From the NCBI GenBank assembly GCA_900169235.1, contig FWCC01000067.1, positions 124,001 through 188,000 of the forward strand: a stretch of DNA of 64,000 nt. The letters are read 5' to 3'. The translations under genes and the position numbers were made by a program. This stretch comes from Zarea fungicola. Taxonomy: Eukaryota; Ascomycota; Sordariomycetes; Hypocreales; Cordycipitaceae. Below are positions 22,344 through 32,495 of this stretch, piece after piece; position 1 is the first letter of the stretch, and the number at the start of each line of letters is the position of its first letter. Below the pieces are notes generated by a model, which was given only the letters and a program-made list of their open reading frames with translations, was not told the origin of the DNA and made no database searches.

Positions 22344-23701
22344 CTACCGGCCCATCAACTCAACGCCACTCCTCACCACACCTACAACGGCGCCGGTCTG
22401 CAGCACTTCGCTGCCACCACCAGCTACGCGGTGCTCAATCTCGGCGAGGCCCTCGAGCCACGTAATCATGACCTCGGGGTTAACGTCGAGTTTGGTGAGT
22501 TCCTCAGCCAGTGCCGTGATGACGTCGGCCAGCGCCAGCCCTTGTAGACGCTTGATCGAGTTGATAGTGTTGAGGCAGCTCGTGACGTCAGACGTTTTGA
22601 GAAGCGTTGACATAATTTGCTTGATGGCCTCGGGATCCGGTGCGGCGATGCAGTTGTATATTGTCTCCGTGGTGATGTTTTCACGCTGAATCTCGCTCTC
22701 GGGGACCGGAGGAGCGCCGGGTGCTCGTAGTGGTGTGCCTGGGGAACAGAAAAGAAAATGTCAGTATGAGAATGGAAGGGCTTGTCTGCGAGTGTCGTCT
22801 CTTTTATTTTTTGCCTTGATTGACTTACTTGAGGCATGACACGCTTGTAGAACATTCAGCGCACGTCGCATGTCGCCTCTGCTCAGCTTGACGAGCGCAT
22901 CGACGGCCTCGGCACCAATCTGCACATTCTCCTCGTCCACTACCTTTTCAACCAGCTGCCGGATATCGCCCTCCTTGAGTGGACTGAAGCGGAAGCGCGT
23001 GCAGCGACTCAGGAGCGCGGGGCTGAGCTTGTGTGCGTAGTTGGCAATAATACAGAAGCGCGTGTTGGCCGTGTACTTTTCCATGATGCGGCGCAGCGCC
23101 ATCTGCGCCGTGTTCGTCATGGCGTCGGCCTCATCAAGGATGATGAGCTTGTAACCGGCCATGGATGAGGCACCACCGCTGCCACTGCTGGCTGCCGTTT
23201 TGGCGCCCATGGTGAAGATTTGCTTGGTGCTCGCAAACGTCTTGATTTGCTCGCGCACTACGTCAATGCCACGATCGTCAGAGGCGTTGAGCTCCAGCAC
23301 CATCTGGCGGACGTTGGCCGCGCCGTAGATGCGCCGGGCGAGTGCAAGGATTGTGGACGTCTTTCCAGTACCAGGAGGTCCGTAGAGAAGGAGGTGTGGG
23401 AGGCGGTTTGTGTCGACGAATTTGTTAATGGTAGCGAGGATGTCTTGGTGGCCTTCGACGTCGTCGAGGGTCTCCGGTCTGTACTTTTCAATCCTGGGGA
23501 ATGGGGAAATCTGTATTAGCATAGAGTTTTAAAATCCTGAGTTTGATTCGAGGGCTTCAACTACCATGGCAGGGTGTCTTCCGCCTCAACCGGCAGATTG
23601 GCTGTGCTTCGCTTGCCCTTGCTGGCATCGGCTGAGAATGTCATGGCGTCGTTCTGGGCGGGCGCAGTGTCCACGTCCATTTCGTCTTCGAAGTCAGACA
23701 T
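22344..23701 (-). CDS. RFC3: Replication factor C small subunit Rfc3 (human RFC5 type)
   Basis: Exons 23565-23701, 22829-23493 and 22344-22738, with introns of 71 and 90 nt, give 398 residues. The ATG at 23701 begins [11 protein letters not shown]. The clamp-loader hallmarks are all present: [19 protein letters not shown], Walker [10 protein letters not shown], Walker B LDEADAM, sensor 1 ANYAHKL, the SRC motif LLSRCTRF and sensor 2 [11 protein letters not shown]. The C-terminal collar domain continues in exon 3 (ending [15 protein letters not shown]). [12 protein letters not shown] is shared by the RFC small subunits, and the overall pattern fits yeast Rfc3 best. The subunit loads PCNA during replication and repair. 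The acidic N-terminal 30 residues and the serine/glycine insert near 150 are the only departures from the yeast length. Confidence 0.94.
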
Positions 23702-24474
23702 TTTTGGCGGTCGATCTCTATTATATGGTTGTTTTGTTTGCCAGTGATGAATTCGTTGTCGTATCAAGACACAATCAGCAGTGTAGAGTACTGCACGTTG
23801 ACAAGACAGAAAAGTACTGGTCAAGATGCGAGGCTGGGAAGACGCGACGCTACGCGCTGACCGTGAACCCATTAAACTGCCTCCACTCTGTACAGAAAGG
23901 CTTGAGGTACCCTATATCGCTTTCTTTAAAAAACAATTGAACTGTTTATCAGCTGTATAGTTGACAACATGCATTAACTGCCACCTAATTAACTTACTCA
24001 TGCATATTTCTTTTCCTATCTTTAATTGAATTTTTAACATTGGTGAAATAGAGTCTGTCGTTGGCCAACATACGAACCTATACTTTCAACCGCAACGAGA
24101 GTGATTGTTTCGGGTCATGTGCCATGAAACAACACAATTCACAATTAATGCAGAAGCAATGTCCTCTATTGTAAAGCGCCGTCCCTTTACGGAATCGAGG
24201 CATTGTGCTATGCGATAGTTCCCGAATTTGATACATCAGTCTAATCCAGATGCGGCGAGCCCATGTTGTCGGTAAAGTTTATAGCTTCATAATTGCTGGA
24301 CGGGAGAACAAGGCATGACAACATGTTTCCTCATCCCCACTATATATGCCACGTGAGACGATTTCGCCGTAACTAGCCTCGCTGTAGAGAACCAGCTGCT
24401 TCGTCTTTTTTGAGATGGCACTCCAATGAGTCATTACATACTCAGCGACGCTGATATAGAACCATGACTGTATA
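23702..24474. other. Divergent intergenic region, RFC3 / CD38-like gene
   Basis: AT-rich DNA with no supported gene. A CACGTG site lies at 24350-24355, about 120 bp before the CD38-like start codon. Confidence 0.45.
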
Positions 24475-25836
24475 ATGGATGTTGACAGGTGGCTTGGATC
24501 CATAACCCTATATGAAGCCGTCCAAATATGGGCACAATTCAATGCTTCCTGTGAACCGAATCACACGGTTCTGTGGAGTGGAGTTGGGTTTGAAATGGTA
24601 GAGAGATGGGCGACGGAGCATCACCGGAAGACGCTTACACAGGCCATGGGGCCGTTGATGGATATATCTAATCCAATTTGTCGATACCATTTGAAGAACA
24701 AAAATCAGTGGTCACGCTATGTCCATGCTGCCTCGATCCTCTTCGCTCTTTTTATAAGCAGAGGTACTGAGGTGGTGGTGCTCACGCCGCACCCACCACA
24801 GCGACTGAACCCGTTTGGCGAGTCTTTCTATCAAAACATTGAAGAGCCATGGCTTACCGCTTGCTGCGACACCGACAATTTCAAAATCCTTTTTGCGCAC
24901 CCAAGAATCAAGGAGGCCAAGAACTACGTGTACGAGTACTGGCCAGTCGACAAGGTCGATGAGTGGAAAGCACGATACCCAAATACTGAAATGAGTCAGA
25001 AATGGCAAAGACATAACCAGAACGAGAAAATATCAAATTATGAGCCATTAGAATTGAGGCAAGCAAGGAATAGTGTGATGTCGAAGCTCTACCTGTACAA
25101 GACAGGGGCGTCCATTTATTGGACAGCTACGGTACGCCAGGATGCGAGATAACACTGACCATTTAGAGTAACTTGGTACCAGAGCACCGCAAACAGTATG
25201 AATATGCTTCCGCCTACTCGGAAGCGCCGTGCCAAAACTGATGGCCGCCAAAAGATCGTCGATAATCCAAAGACAAAGAACTTTCCAGCATCAAGTATTA
25301 AGGAGAAAAGAACTGAGTCTAAGGGTTCACTGTCTCAAGGTCCTGCAACCCCGAGTTCTATTACACAGAAGACATCAAACACAGCTTCTAAATCAAAGAA
25401 AGAGACCAATAAGTCAAGCAAAAAGAAAAAGAAGTCGCCCGGAGCAGAAAAAGATACAGGGAAGGCTAAAGCCAAAACCTCACTCAAGGAAACTCCCACA
25501 ACAGTACCACTCGGGTTATCCAAGAGTAGTACGGTCAACGCCAAGACCGACCCCAAGACTCAGACAGCATCTCACACGATCAAAGTGTCCAAAGCCCAAA
25601 AAAGCCAAACTTTTATCTGTAAGACTACCACGAAGAAGGAATTTGCTAAATCACCGGGTAGTGGTGCAAAAACAGTTCAGAATAATGTGGCAGACTATCA
25701 TGCTACACAGGGTAAAAGGGCTAAACCTACTAAACAAGATTGCAAGGCCGCAGCTGGTGCAAAGAAGCCAAAATCGGTCACGTCTCAATGCACAGCTTCA
25801 AAGAAAACAATGGACAAGAAGAAAATGCCGGCATGA
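24475..25836 (+). CDS. Putative ADP-ribosyl-cyclase (CD38)-like protein with lysine-rich nuclear-type tail
   Basis: Proposed exons 24475-25131 and 25183-25836 give 436 residues. The 51-nt intron has donor GTACGC, branch CACTGAC and acceptor CCAG; both exons are in the same frame and the intron carries the stops. In the first part, Trp34 (LWSG), Thr55 (KTLTQ), Trp79 (NQWSRY) and Glu116 or Glu123 can be laid over CD38 Trp125, Glu146, Trp189 and catalytic Glu226. The Trp34-to-55 spacing (21) equals that in CD38. The position of CD38 Glu146, which governs hydrolase versus cyclase activity, holds Thr. No signal peptide or membrane segment is seen. The tail is rich in Lys, Thr and Ser, starts with PPTRKRRAK and contains KKKKK, like a histone H1 tail or NLS. 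If the intron is wrong, these are two genes: 225 and 212 residues. Family assignment is by eye and tentative. Confidence 0.45.
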
Positions 25837-26038
25837 GCATTGCCTCCGATTGAAGACAAAGTACCATTACTAGGCGTTAGTGTAGCCTCAAAATAAGAAT
25901 GTGATCAGACGCCACTTTCTATCTGTCTTATGTGCGCACTTAAGTCTACCGAATATTTGAAACATTAAAAAGACACAGTAGACATGAAACCAGTAAATCG
26001 CGTAACTGCAGAATGATTATGAATATAGGCGCTGGCGA

Positions 26039-26773
26039 TCATGACTGCGTATACCACTTCATCATCGACATGTGCGGCACCGCAAACAGGACTACCTCCC
26101 TCTGCGGTTTAAATCCAGCAGATTGATAAAGAGGCAACCCCGATGGCGTAGATATCAAATAGCAATCCTTTTCTTGGTCTTTGGCCCTTTGCACACCCCA
26201 GTCGAGAAGCATCCTGCCAATGCCTCTTCCTTGATGCGCTGGGTCAACGCCAAGTGAGTCTAGCGCTGCAAGCAAGAAATAGAAGATTGCATCATATCAG
26301 CTAAATCCCCAGGAACAGAAAAACTGAATCGAACATCAAAACTTACTCCATACATCTACAGCTCCCTTGTCGCCAAAAGACTCCAGTTCATCCTTCATCA
26401 TTGCCTCCCGCAGCACAGACACTGCCTCCAGATCCAGCCCAGCGATTGCCGGTGGCTTCTTTGGCGGGCCTTGGTACTCCTCTTCACCTTGTCCCAAAGG
26501 TCTAAACCAAATGGCATAGCCGAGAATCAAACCTCTCTGCACCCCTGCCGTGTCGGTGACCTGGTCGTCGACCACAACTACCATGACACTGCGCTTTACC
26601 GCAAGCCGCGCTGACTTGCGTAGCACGCTCCAGTGGCGAAAGTCATCATATGAGTTCGCGCCAGAGAAGAGATTTCGTGAGATGGCATCCGTCGCCGGGT
26701 CAAATGCGGCCATGGATACGGCTGCGATGCGGGGGATGTCGGCCACCGTGGCGGCTCGAATTGACAGTGGCAT
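26039..26773 (-). CDS. GNAT-family N-acetyltransferase
   Basis: Exons 26347-26773 and 26039-26265, with an 81-nt intron, give 217 residues. The ATG at 26773 (MPLSIRAATVADIPRIAAV) opens with the usual GNAT first strand and helix. Acetyl-CoA binding motif A is in exon 2: LGVDPAHQGRGIGRMLLDWG, with the Q-x-x-G-x-G pyrophosphate loop. Motif B follows as YLISTPSGLPLYQSAGF, where the YQSAGF block is typical. The acceptor is unknown; this type in fungi includes many small-molecule acetyltransferases. It converges on the CD38-like gene, with 202 bp between stop codons. The gene looks intact. Confidence 0.85.
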
Positions 26774-27428
26774 TGTGAAAAATGACGAACTATAGGATGT
26801 ATAGCTGTTGTGAAACACGACTCGCGTGAGTGCCAATTCTTGTACAGTCTAGATGAGGCAGAATTTGGATAGAAAAAAAAACAAGTGCCAGCTCGTGGGC
26901 CACGGAGCCTGCCTGCATGGAACGGCAGAATCAGAGAGGTCAGGCTGGGCTGTCCGCAGACAAGCAGTCACCAGCGTTATGGAGAACCCCATCTTTTGGA
27001 GAGAGAAAGAAGAAATGAAGTAACTGAATGAGTAGAAGAATATGCATAACTGGTTACCAACTCTTTACTCTCATTCCGGTATTATATTACGATAAATCTT
27101 AAGCATAGCAAACTCTTTAACAACTTATAAGTAAATGGTCAACCATCCCACATACTTAACAATGGCATTTCGCTGCGATACAATTGAAACTGTCGCTCAC
27201 TCGGAATGTATAGGTATTTTGCTGCTTGGTGCTGAAAGCTGTCTATAACTCACGTACAAATACAGAATCCTTGTTTAACCATCGCCAAGGAACAGTATGG
27301 TGCAGAATAGAAAATCCGCAAGAATTCTTGCCTTTTTTTGCCTTCCTTATTCTATATGTCATTTCAAAATTTATAACAATAAGAAAAAGGAGGTTTTCCC
27401 CTTTAAAGCACAAGTTGGTTGCTTCTAC
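26774..27428. other. Intergenic region upstream of the GNAT gene
   Basis: AT-rich, with no supported gene or repeat. Confidence 0.45.
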
Positions 27429-27743
27429 TCAGAGGCTGCACTTGTCGCAGGCATTGTGCCTGCAGCGTCGGCAGCTCATAAAGTGGCCAGACGCACGATG
27501 CTTGCACTTGCAGCACGTCCACCCCGCACGGCCAAAGGCAATCTCCCGGCACCGATCGTTGCCGATGCAATAGCCCTCTACGCTGGACATCCTCGTGTCA
27601 ATGGTATAGCACCGATCGAGCGGCAAAAAGTACACATTCTCTCGCCGTACGGCCTGGCGACAGTCTCGAATGTCGACGGGGACGTAGACCTGCTGGCCGC
27701 TAGGGTGGCCGCAATAGAGGATGAACTTGACAATCTGACACAT
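27429..27743 (-). CDS. Small cysteine-rich hypothetical protein
   Basis: This 104-residue single-exon frame starts MCQIVKFILYCGHPSG. It has 13 cysteines. The C-terminal CCKCKHRASGHFMSCRRCRH...CDKC gives three CxxC-like pairs suitable for binding one or two zinc ions. Cysteines also occur near residues 11, 28, 44 and 58. There is no signal peptide, so a secreted effector is unlikely. The pattern resembles numerous uncharacterised CGH-motif small proteins of filamentous fungi. The frame is longer than random for this AT-rich area and the cysteine pattern is regular, which supports coding. No function can be assigned. Confidence 0.55.
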   Translation of the reverse strand: MCQIVKFILYCGHPSGQQVYVPVDIRDCRQAVRRENVYFLPLDRCYTIDTRMSSVEGYCIGNDRCREIAFGRAGWTCCKCKHRASGHFMSCRRCRHNACDKCSL

Positions 27744-28472
27744 GGATAATTTTGGGAGGAATATCGTTTCTTCTTTTGGCGTGGATTGATTTTCTGTTTT
27801 TTAATAGATAAAAACAAGTTTTCTTTTGTAGAGATTTTGTCGCAGCGACGGAATATAGGGAGGCATGCTGCTTTTTATGTGCTCTTGGCACAAAAGAAAC
27901 CAATTAAAGGCATGGAGCGGAAAGAAATGAGAATATCTAGTTATTTTGTGACTTGTTCTGTTGTTTCTGATTTTGGATATGAAACGACTCTTTACAAAAA
28001 CCCAACAAAGGCCGTTGTGCGTCAAAACAACATTCCGGTGTATTGACACATTCCTTTGTATAGATTGAAACCGGGACAATAAAACATACGGTGTAGTAAC
28101 AGATGCAAGTTTCAGAATAAAGACTTACAAAAAGCAAACTGTAGATTTTATGCGGGCCGTCTATACCTTTCTTTAATGGGGTTTGGAAATGTTGGGGGAC
28201 ACTTGCTGAGGTCGGCTTCTCATCCTATCGGCGTTAAAGAGAAAATATGCACGGCAATTTTCATTCACTGTGAGATGTGATAATAAATAATGTCTTTCAT
28301 TATTATTGTGCTTCAAGCGCACATGCTACTCAATGTCCATCATCATAACGCCGTAATCAATTCCGTATATACAGCACGATTATGCATGCCTCTTCGTGGA
28401 AAGGTGGTGCTTCTTCTGCCCAGGATGAATTGCCCCCTCCGTTCTTTCCTTTCTTTTTCCTTTCTTTTTTTA
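27744..28472. other. Intergenic region upstream of the cysteine-rich gene
   Basis: AT-rich DNA between two minus-strand genes, with pyrimidine runs near 28440-28470. No gene was seen. Confidence 0.45.
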
Positions 28473-30344
28473 CTATGTTTGTAAGTGGTTTGTACCCAAT
28501 CCAACCAGTTCAAAGATAATTGGAATCAGGGCAACAGCAAACCATGCAATTCCTGTGAGACTGGGTTAGATCTCTGCCATTGTTTTGTCTTAGAAATACG
28601 TGTCTGAATGGTCAAGTACTCACCTGTATAAACAATCAACTTTGTTACAACCTCGACGTCGTATCTCACACGCGGCTTTACCAGCAGCGCAAACACCTCC
28701 TTCTCATCCACCTGTCGATTCTGCATCTCGGTCGCCTCTTCTCCCGCCGTCAGAATAACCTCGTTATCCGCAATCATCTTCTCGTAATTCGCGGTCCTGT
28801 GATTTTGCGCACCAGAAGCCTGCGCCGTACCAGACTGGTCGTCGGTCTTGCCGCCGGCGAGATCAAGGTTGCTAGACTTATTCTTGAGGCCATGGTTGCT
28901 GCTAATGCTCTCGCGACGCTGGCGCTCGCGGTAGGCTAGCGTCTCGTATGCGTCCGCGGCACTCTGTGGTCCAATAGAGACAGAGCGACCGCGCGTGGTG
29001 GGGTGACGGATGCCCGCAACCATGCGAGGGAAGTCGGATGCAGTAGGAAACAGGGTATCGAGGCGGGATCCGGGCGGCACAGACTTGTACTCGCTGGCGG
29101 GAGTGAAGAAACGACGCGGCAATGTAAATCCAGAGGATTCGATGAGACGGAATAGATGAGGAAGGGTTTTAAGCAGAAGCGGCTTCATGGTTTCGCGCCA
29201 GGCAAAAACGATGAGGACGCCAAAGACGATCCGAACGATATTGAGGCCCCAGCCGAGTGGAGTGACGTCGACGGTGCCGTTTATGGCATAGGCATGGGAC
29301 ACCCAAGGATCCCAGGGAATCTTACCATAGGTCCAGGAGCCAAATTCGAGACCAATCACGACGCCGGCAAAGGCAACGCTGTCATCGAAACACGGGCAGT
29401 CGTCAGCAGGTTCCGGGTGGATGCGAACGAGAACTACAATAACCAGACATGCAATCACAGGTGCAACCCAGGAGCTCGAGTGCATGTAGGCGTCGAATGA
29501 AGGCCCGTAGTAGAACTCAAGCATACCAATGGCGACGCCAAAAACGGAGCCGATGATGACATCGAGGAAGCCGTGCATTCCGCAGTAGAGTCGGCCAAAG
29601 ACAATGGAGACGGCGTAAAAGTACGAAAGCCCCTCCAGGAAGAGCTTCATGGTTGGGGGCAGTGTATTCTCCGGGCTCTTTAACAGCAGTATACCGTAGA
29701 CCGCGACAGAAACAGCGTTTGCGCTATGGGTCGAGGGGAAACCGTACTCGAGGGCGGCGGAACCAGACATGGTGATGCGGTGTAGCGGAGGGGAGAGCGG
29801 CCGGGGCAGCGAGTAAAAGTCCTTGACGAAGCCAGTCCAAAAGACACCAAGGGCGAGTATATGCACAAGACTACAAGGGTTAGTTAGTAATTCAGGTGGT
29901 TTTTTTTTGGTCCTGTTGCTGAACATGTATGCCGTTTAGATCTGCGAATTGCGCGCGTGCTTACCCTTTGCCGAACCATGCCTGCCCGCACCAGAAGCAC
30001 ATGGGCAGGAAAACCATGAAAAAAGTATGGGTGCCGAGGTTGGCCGTGATGGCAAAATAGCTGTCGAGGGCCGGTGTGCGCAGCTTCTCTTGCATCCAGG
30101 CGAGGTACGGCGTCTCCCATCGAATCAGGGGCAGAGCCTGTTGTCGGAGTCGGTATCGCCATGCGGGGAGGGCTCTCTTGTCTAGTTTGCGACGCGTTCA
30201 GTCAGCATTTGGCGCAATTGCGACGAGGTTGAGAGTTTAAAAAGTTTATGTAGTTAACATACAGTGATCCAAGCTTCTCATGCCGGCATCGATAACATCG
30301 CCGTTTTCATGCGACGCATGGTTGTGCTGCGTACTACCGCCCAT
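28473..30344 (-). CDS. LCB3: Dihydrosphingosine/phytosphingosine 1-phosphate phosphatase (Lcb3-type)
   Basis: Exons 30263-30344, 29965-30181, 28624-29870 and 28473-28552, with introns of 81, 94 and 71 nt, give 541 residues. The PAP2 phosphatase signature is complete: KDFYSLPRPLSP, then GFPSTHSANA, then GRLYCGMHGFLDVIIG, carrying the catalytic histidines and Asp. Eight or so hydrophobic segments indicate an ER membrane protein. It dephosphorylates long-chain-base phosphates and returns them to ceramide synthesis. The last exon ends in a membrane helix (IAWFAVALIPIIFELVG). The ATG at 30344 (MGGSTQHNH) is the only in-frame ATG of the first exon. A serine-rich, charged loop of about 150 residues near residues 350-500 is typical of fungal homologues. 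Confidence 0.93.
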
Positions 30345-31330
30345 GTTTGGGTTGCGTCTGTTTGTATGCTCTTCTGCGATGCTGGAAGAAGATAGGATGT
30401 AGCGGCGCCGTCGCAAGGTAGAGGAAATGCTCTCGGCATTCACGCAGGCCCAATGTATCGATAATTGGGTTCAAATCCGTTTTAAAAAAAAAAACTCAAA
30501 TCCAGACGAGCCGCAATGAGCCAGCAGCAAGAGAAAGTAAAGGAGTGGAATTGCCCAGAGCCTGCGCCGTAGAGCTGTGAGTTTGATTCAAGATTTGTCC
30601 AGAGGGTTGCGTCGCAGAGATTGAAGAGGGACCTCGGGCATTGGTGGAGACTGAAGTTTAGCACTCTTTTGGGGGGCCATTGGCCTATTGGGGGCGCTAT
30701 CAGGGGGGGCGGCGGGACTATGGTGGTGGGAGTTGAACCGCTGTTGTCAGGCGCTATTCAAACACTTCAGTGATCCCCTTTTCCCCAGGCTAGAGGTTAG
30801 CGCAGGTCCGCTCATTATTACCCCAAGCGGGCTGAGCAGCCACCGAGTTGACAAAGTCTTTGTACTGGACTTGTGTAAAAGGGAGCAAAGATAGTACAAA
30901 GCGTGGATTCTGAGGGTCAAAGTCGTTTGATACAATAAAGTGTCATCACGACAATGTAAAATAATGCACAATACTTATATTATACATACCAGTAGTGCGA
31001 CAGTGCGTCTTAGCTTACACCAAAGAATCCAAGTACCTGGAGCAATACAAACAGAGGACATTATCATCTACCTGACAAGGATTTAAAACTTAGCCGTAGC
31101 ACGAAAAGAATCAGTATCTTGAAAGACTCGATGGCAAAGAAAAAGGCACAGCCCAAATCCAACCCAATTCCAGTATTTAAATACGTCACCACCTCACCAT
31201 ACAGCACAACAACTATCCCCATCGCACCACATCTTCCCAAGAACCCTAGGTAACCATCATATAACTAGTACGACGCAGATCCTTGTGCTGCTAAACCTAC
31301 AAACCATCTATAGATAATCACCAACAAACG
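30345..31330. other. Divergent intergenic region, LCB3 / hypothetical gene
   Basis: Nearly 1 kb with an A-run at 30484-30494 and no supported gene. A tRNA T-loop-like string near 30468 does not fold into a tRNA. Confidence 0.45.
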
Positions 31331-32018
31331 ATGTCCAGATACGACGCAGAACGCCCCCGCTGCCCCAAGCCCAACGCCCTCGATTACCCATGGTGCACAT
31401 CCTGCATCCAGAATATACTGCAAAATCCGATTTTTACCACTAAACATGGTGGTTGCGAGTGTCCCCAACCAACTGTTGACAGCCAGGGACATCCCATTGG
31501 TAAGGACCTATAATAAAAGCAGCCAACCGCCCCCTTCTCCACGACAGCTTCATCAGCGAAAAACTAACCAAAACGAATCACAGTTCTCCCAAATTGGCAC
31601 CCACAGCTTCGCGATGCTCTCCGTCGACTTTCCACATCCAAGGTGCAGTTGTTACAATTAATCGCAGATGCTAACCCCCAGATTAACGATCCAAGCCGCT
31701 CTGCCCTCGTCAAAGATATCAAGGTTCGTTCTCAATCCCGCGTGGGGAGGGTTGTAAAAAAAAAATAGCTTCTCCCTTCATGGCTAAAACTACCCGCCCC
31801 TCCTCTTACCAACTAACGTCGTGTTATAGTGCAGGATTATGGTACACAAAATGCGCGTCCTTTCCTTCATCGGCCTCGATAACGCCATGGGTGAGTTTAC
31901 TACCAGGCTGGCCGTGAGACCCGACGGAACATGCGGCCTTGTCGCCGAACTGGACTGGGATGGTGGCCACATAGAGATACAGCTCGATATGCCAGACGGC
32001 TCCTTGCGACCCTCATGA
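31331..32018 (+). CDS. Hypothetical protein with N-terminal cysteine cluster
   Basis: Three exons, 31331-31499, 31584-31723 and 31830-32018, with introns of 84 and 106 nt, give 165 residues. All splice signals are consensus-like (CTAAC branch in both introns) and phases agree. The N-terminus has cysteines spaced C-x10-C-x2-C-x18-C-x-C (RCPKPN, PWCTSC, GCECPQ), a possible zinc site. The middle (LRDALRRLSTSKVQLLQLIA) is a likely amphipathic helix. The C-terminal exon reads as a small beta-rich segment (GGHIEIQLDMPDG). No family was recognised. The next gene converges from the right. Confidence 0.55.
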
Positions 32019-32495
32019 GCCAAGCAACTGTTTATTTATTTACTTTCTTTTCTAGCTCAAAATGCATGCGGTTGGTAACACTATAGTTACTTGATGGTCT
32101 GGATGACGTCCCCAGTCACCAACATGGCACGAGTATCTCTTACGTTTCGTTTAAAATTACAGGCGCAATTTCTCTTGTAAAAGAATAAAGAGCAAGAAAA
32201 ATATTATTATCCAATGCTGGAGGAAGAAAATGGAAATGAAGAAGAAAAAAACTCCACCCTGCGCCCCTTGTTCCTGTCCTGTCATGTAAAAGACAGTCGT
32301 ACCAAACTTCCGTAAGCTCATTAAACAGTCTCTCGTTGGCCAGAAGAAAATATATACGTAAACTTGACCAGATGCAGCCCTTTAGTGAGAATCCCTCGAA
32401 AAGAAATGCTCCAAGCTTTTGATGCAAAGAAGAAAAATAAACAGACAAAACATCAAAACAGGTACTCGCTCATGGGTATCGCTCCCTAATGCTTT
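32019..32495. other. Convergent 3' spacer
   Basis: 3' flanks of two converging genes, A-rich near 32160-32260. No other feature was seen. Confidence 0.45.

Noticed and set aside
25132..25166. Shorter 35-nt intron in the CD38-like gene
   Set aside because: Too short for an ascomycete intron and it shifts the frame away from the long lysine-rich frame; the 51-nt version keeps it.
30462..30485. tRNA T-loop-like string (GGGTTCAAATCC)
   Set aside because: The T-stem mispairs, no acceptor or anticodon arm can be drawn, and it is followed by an A-run instead of a T-run terminator.
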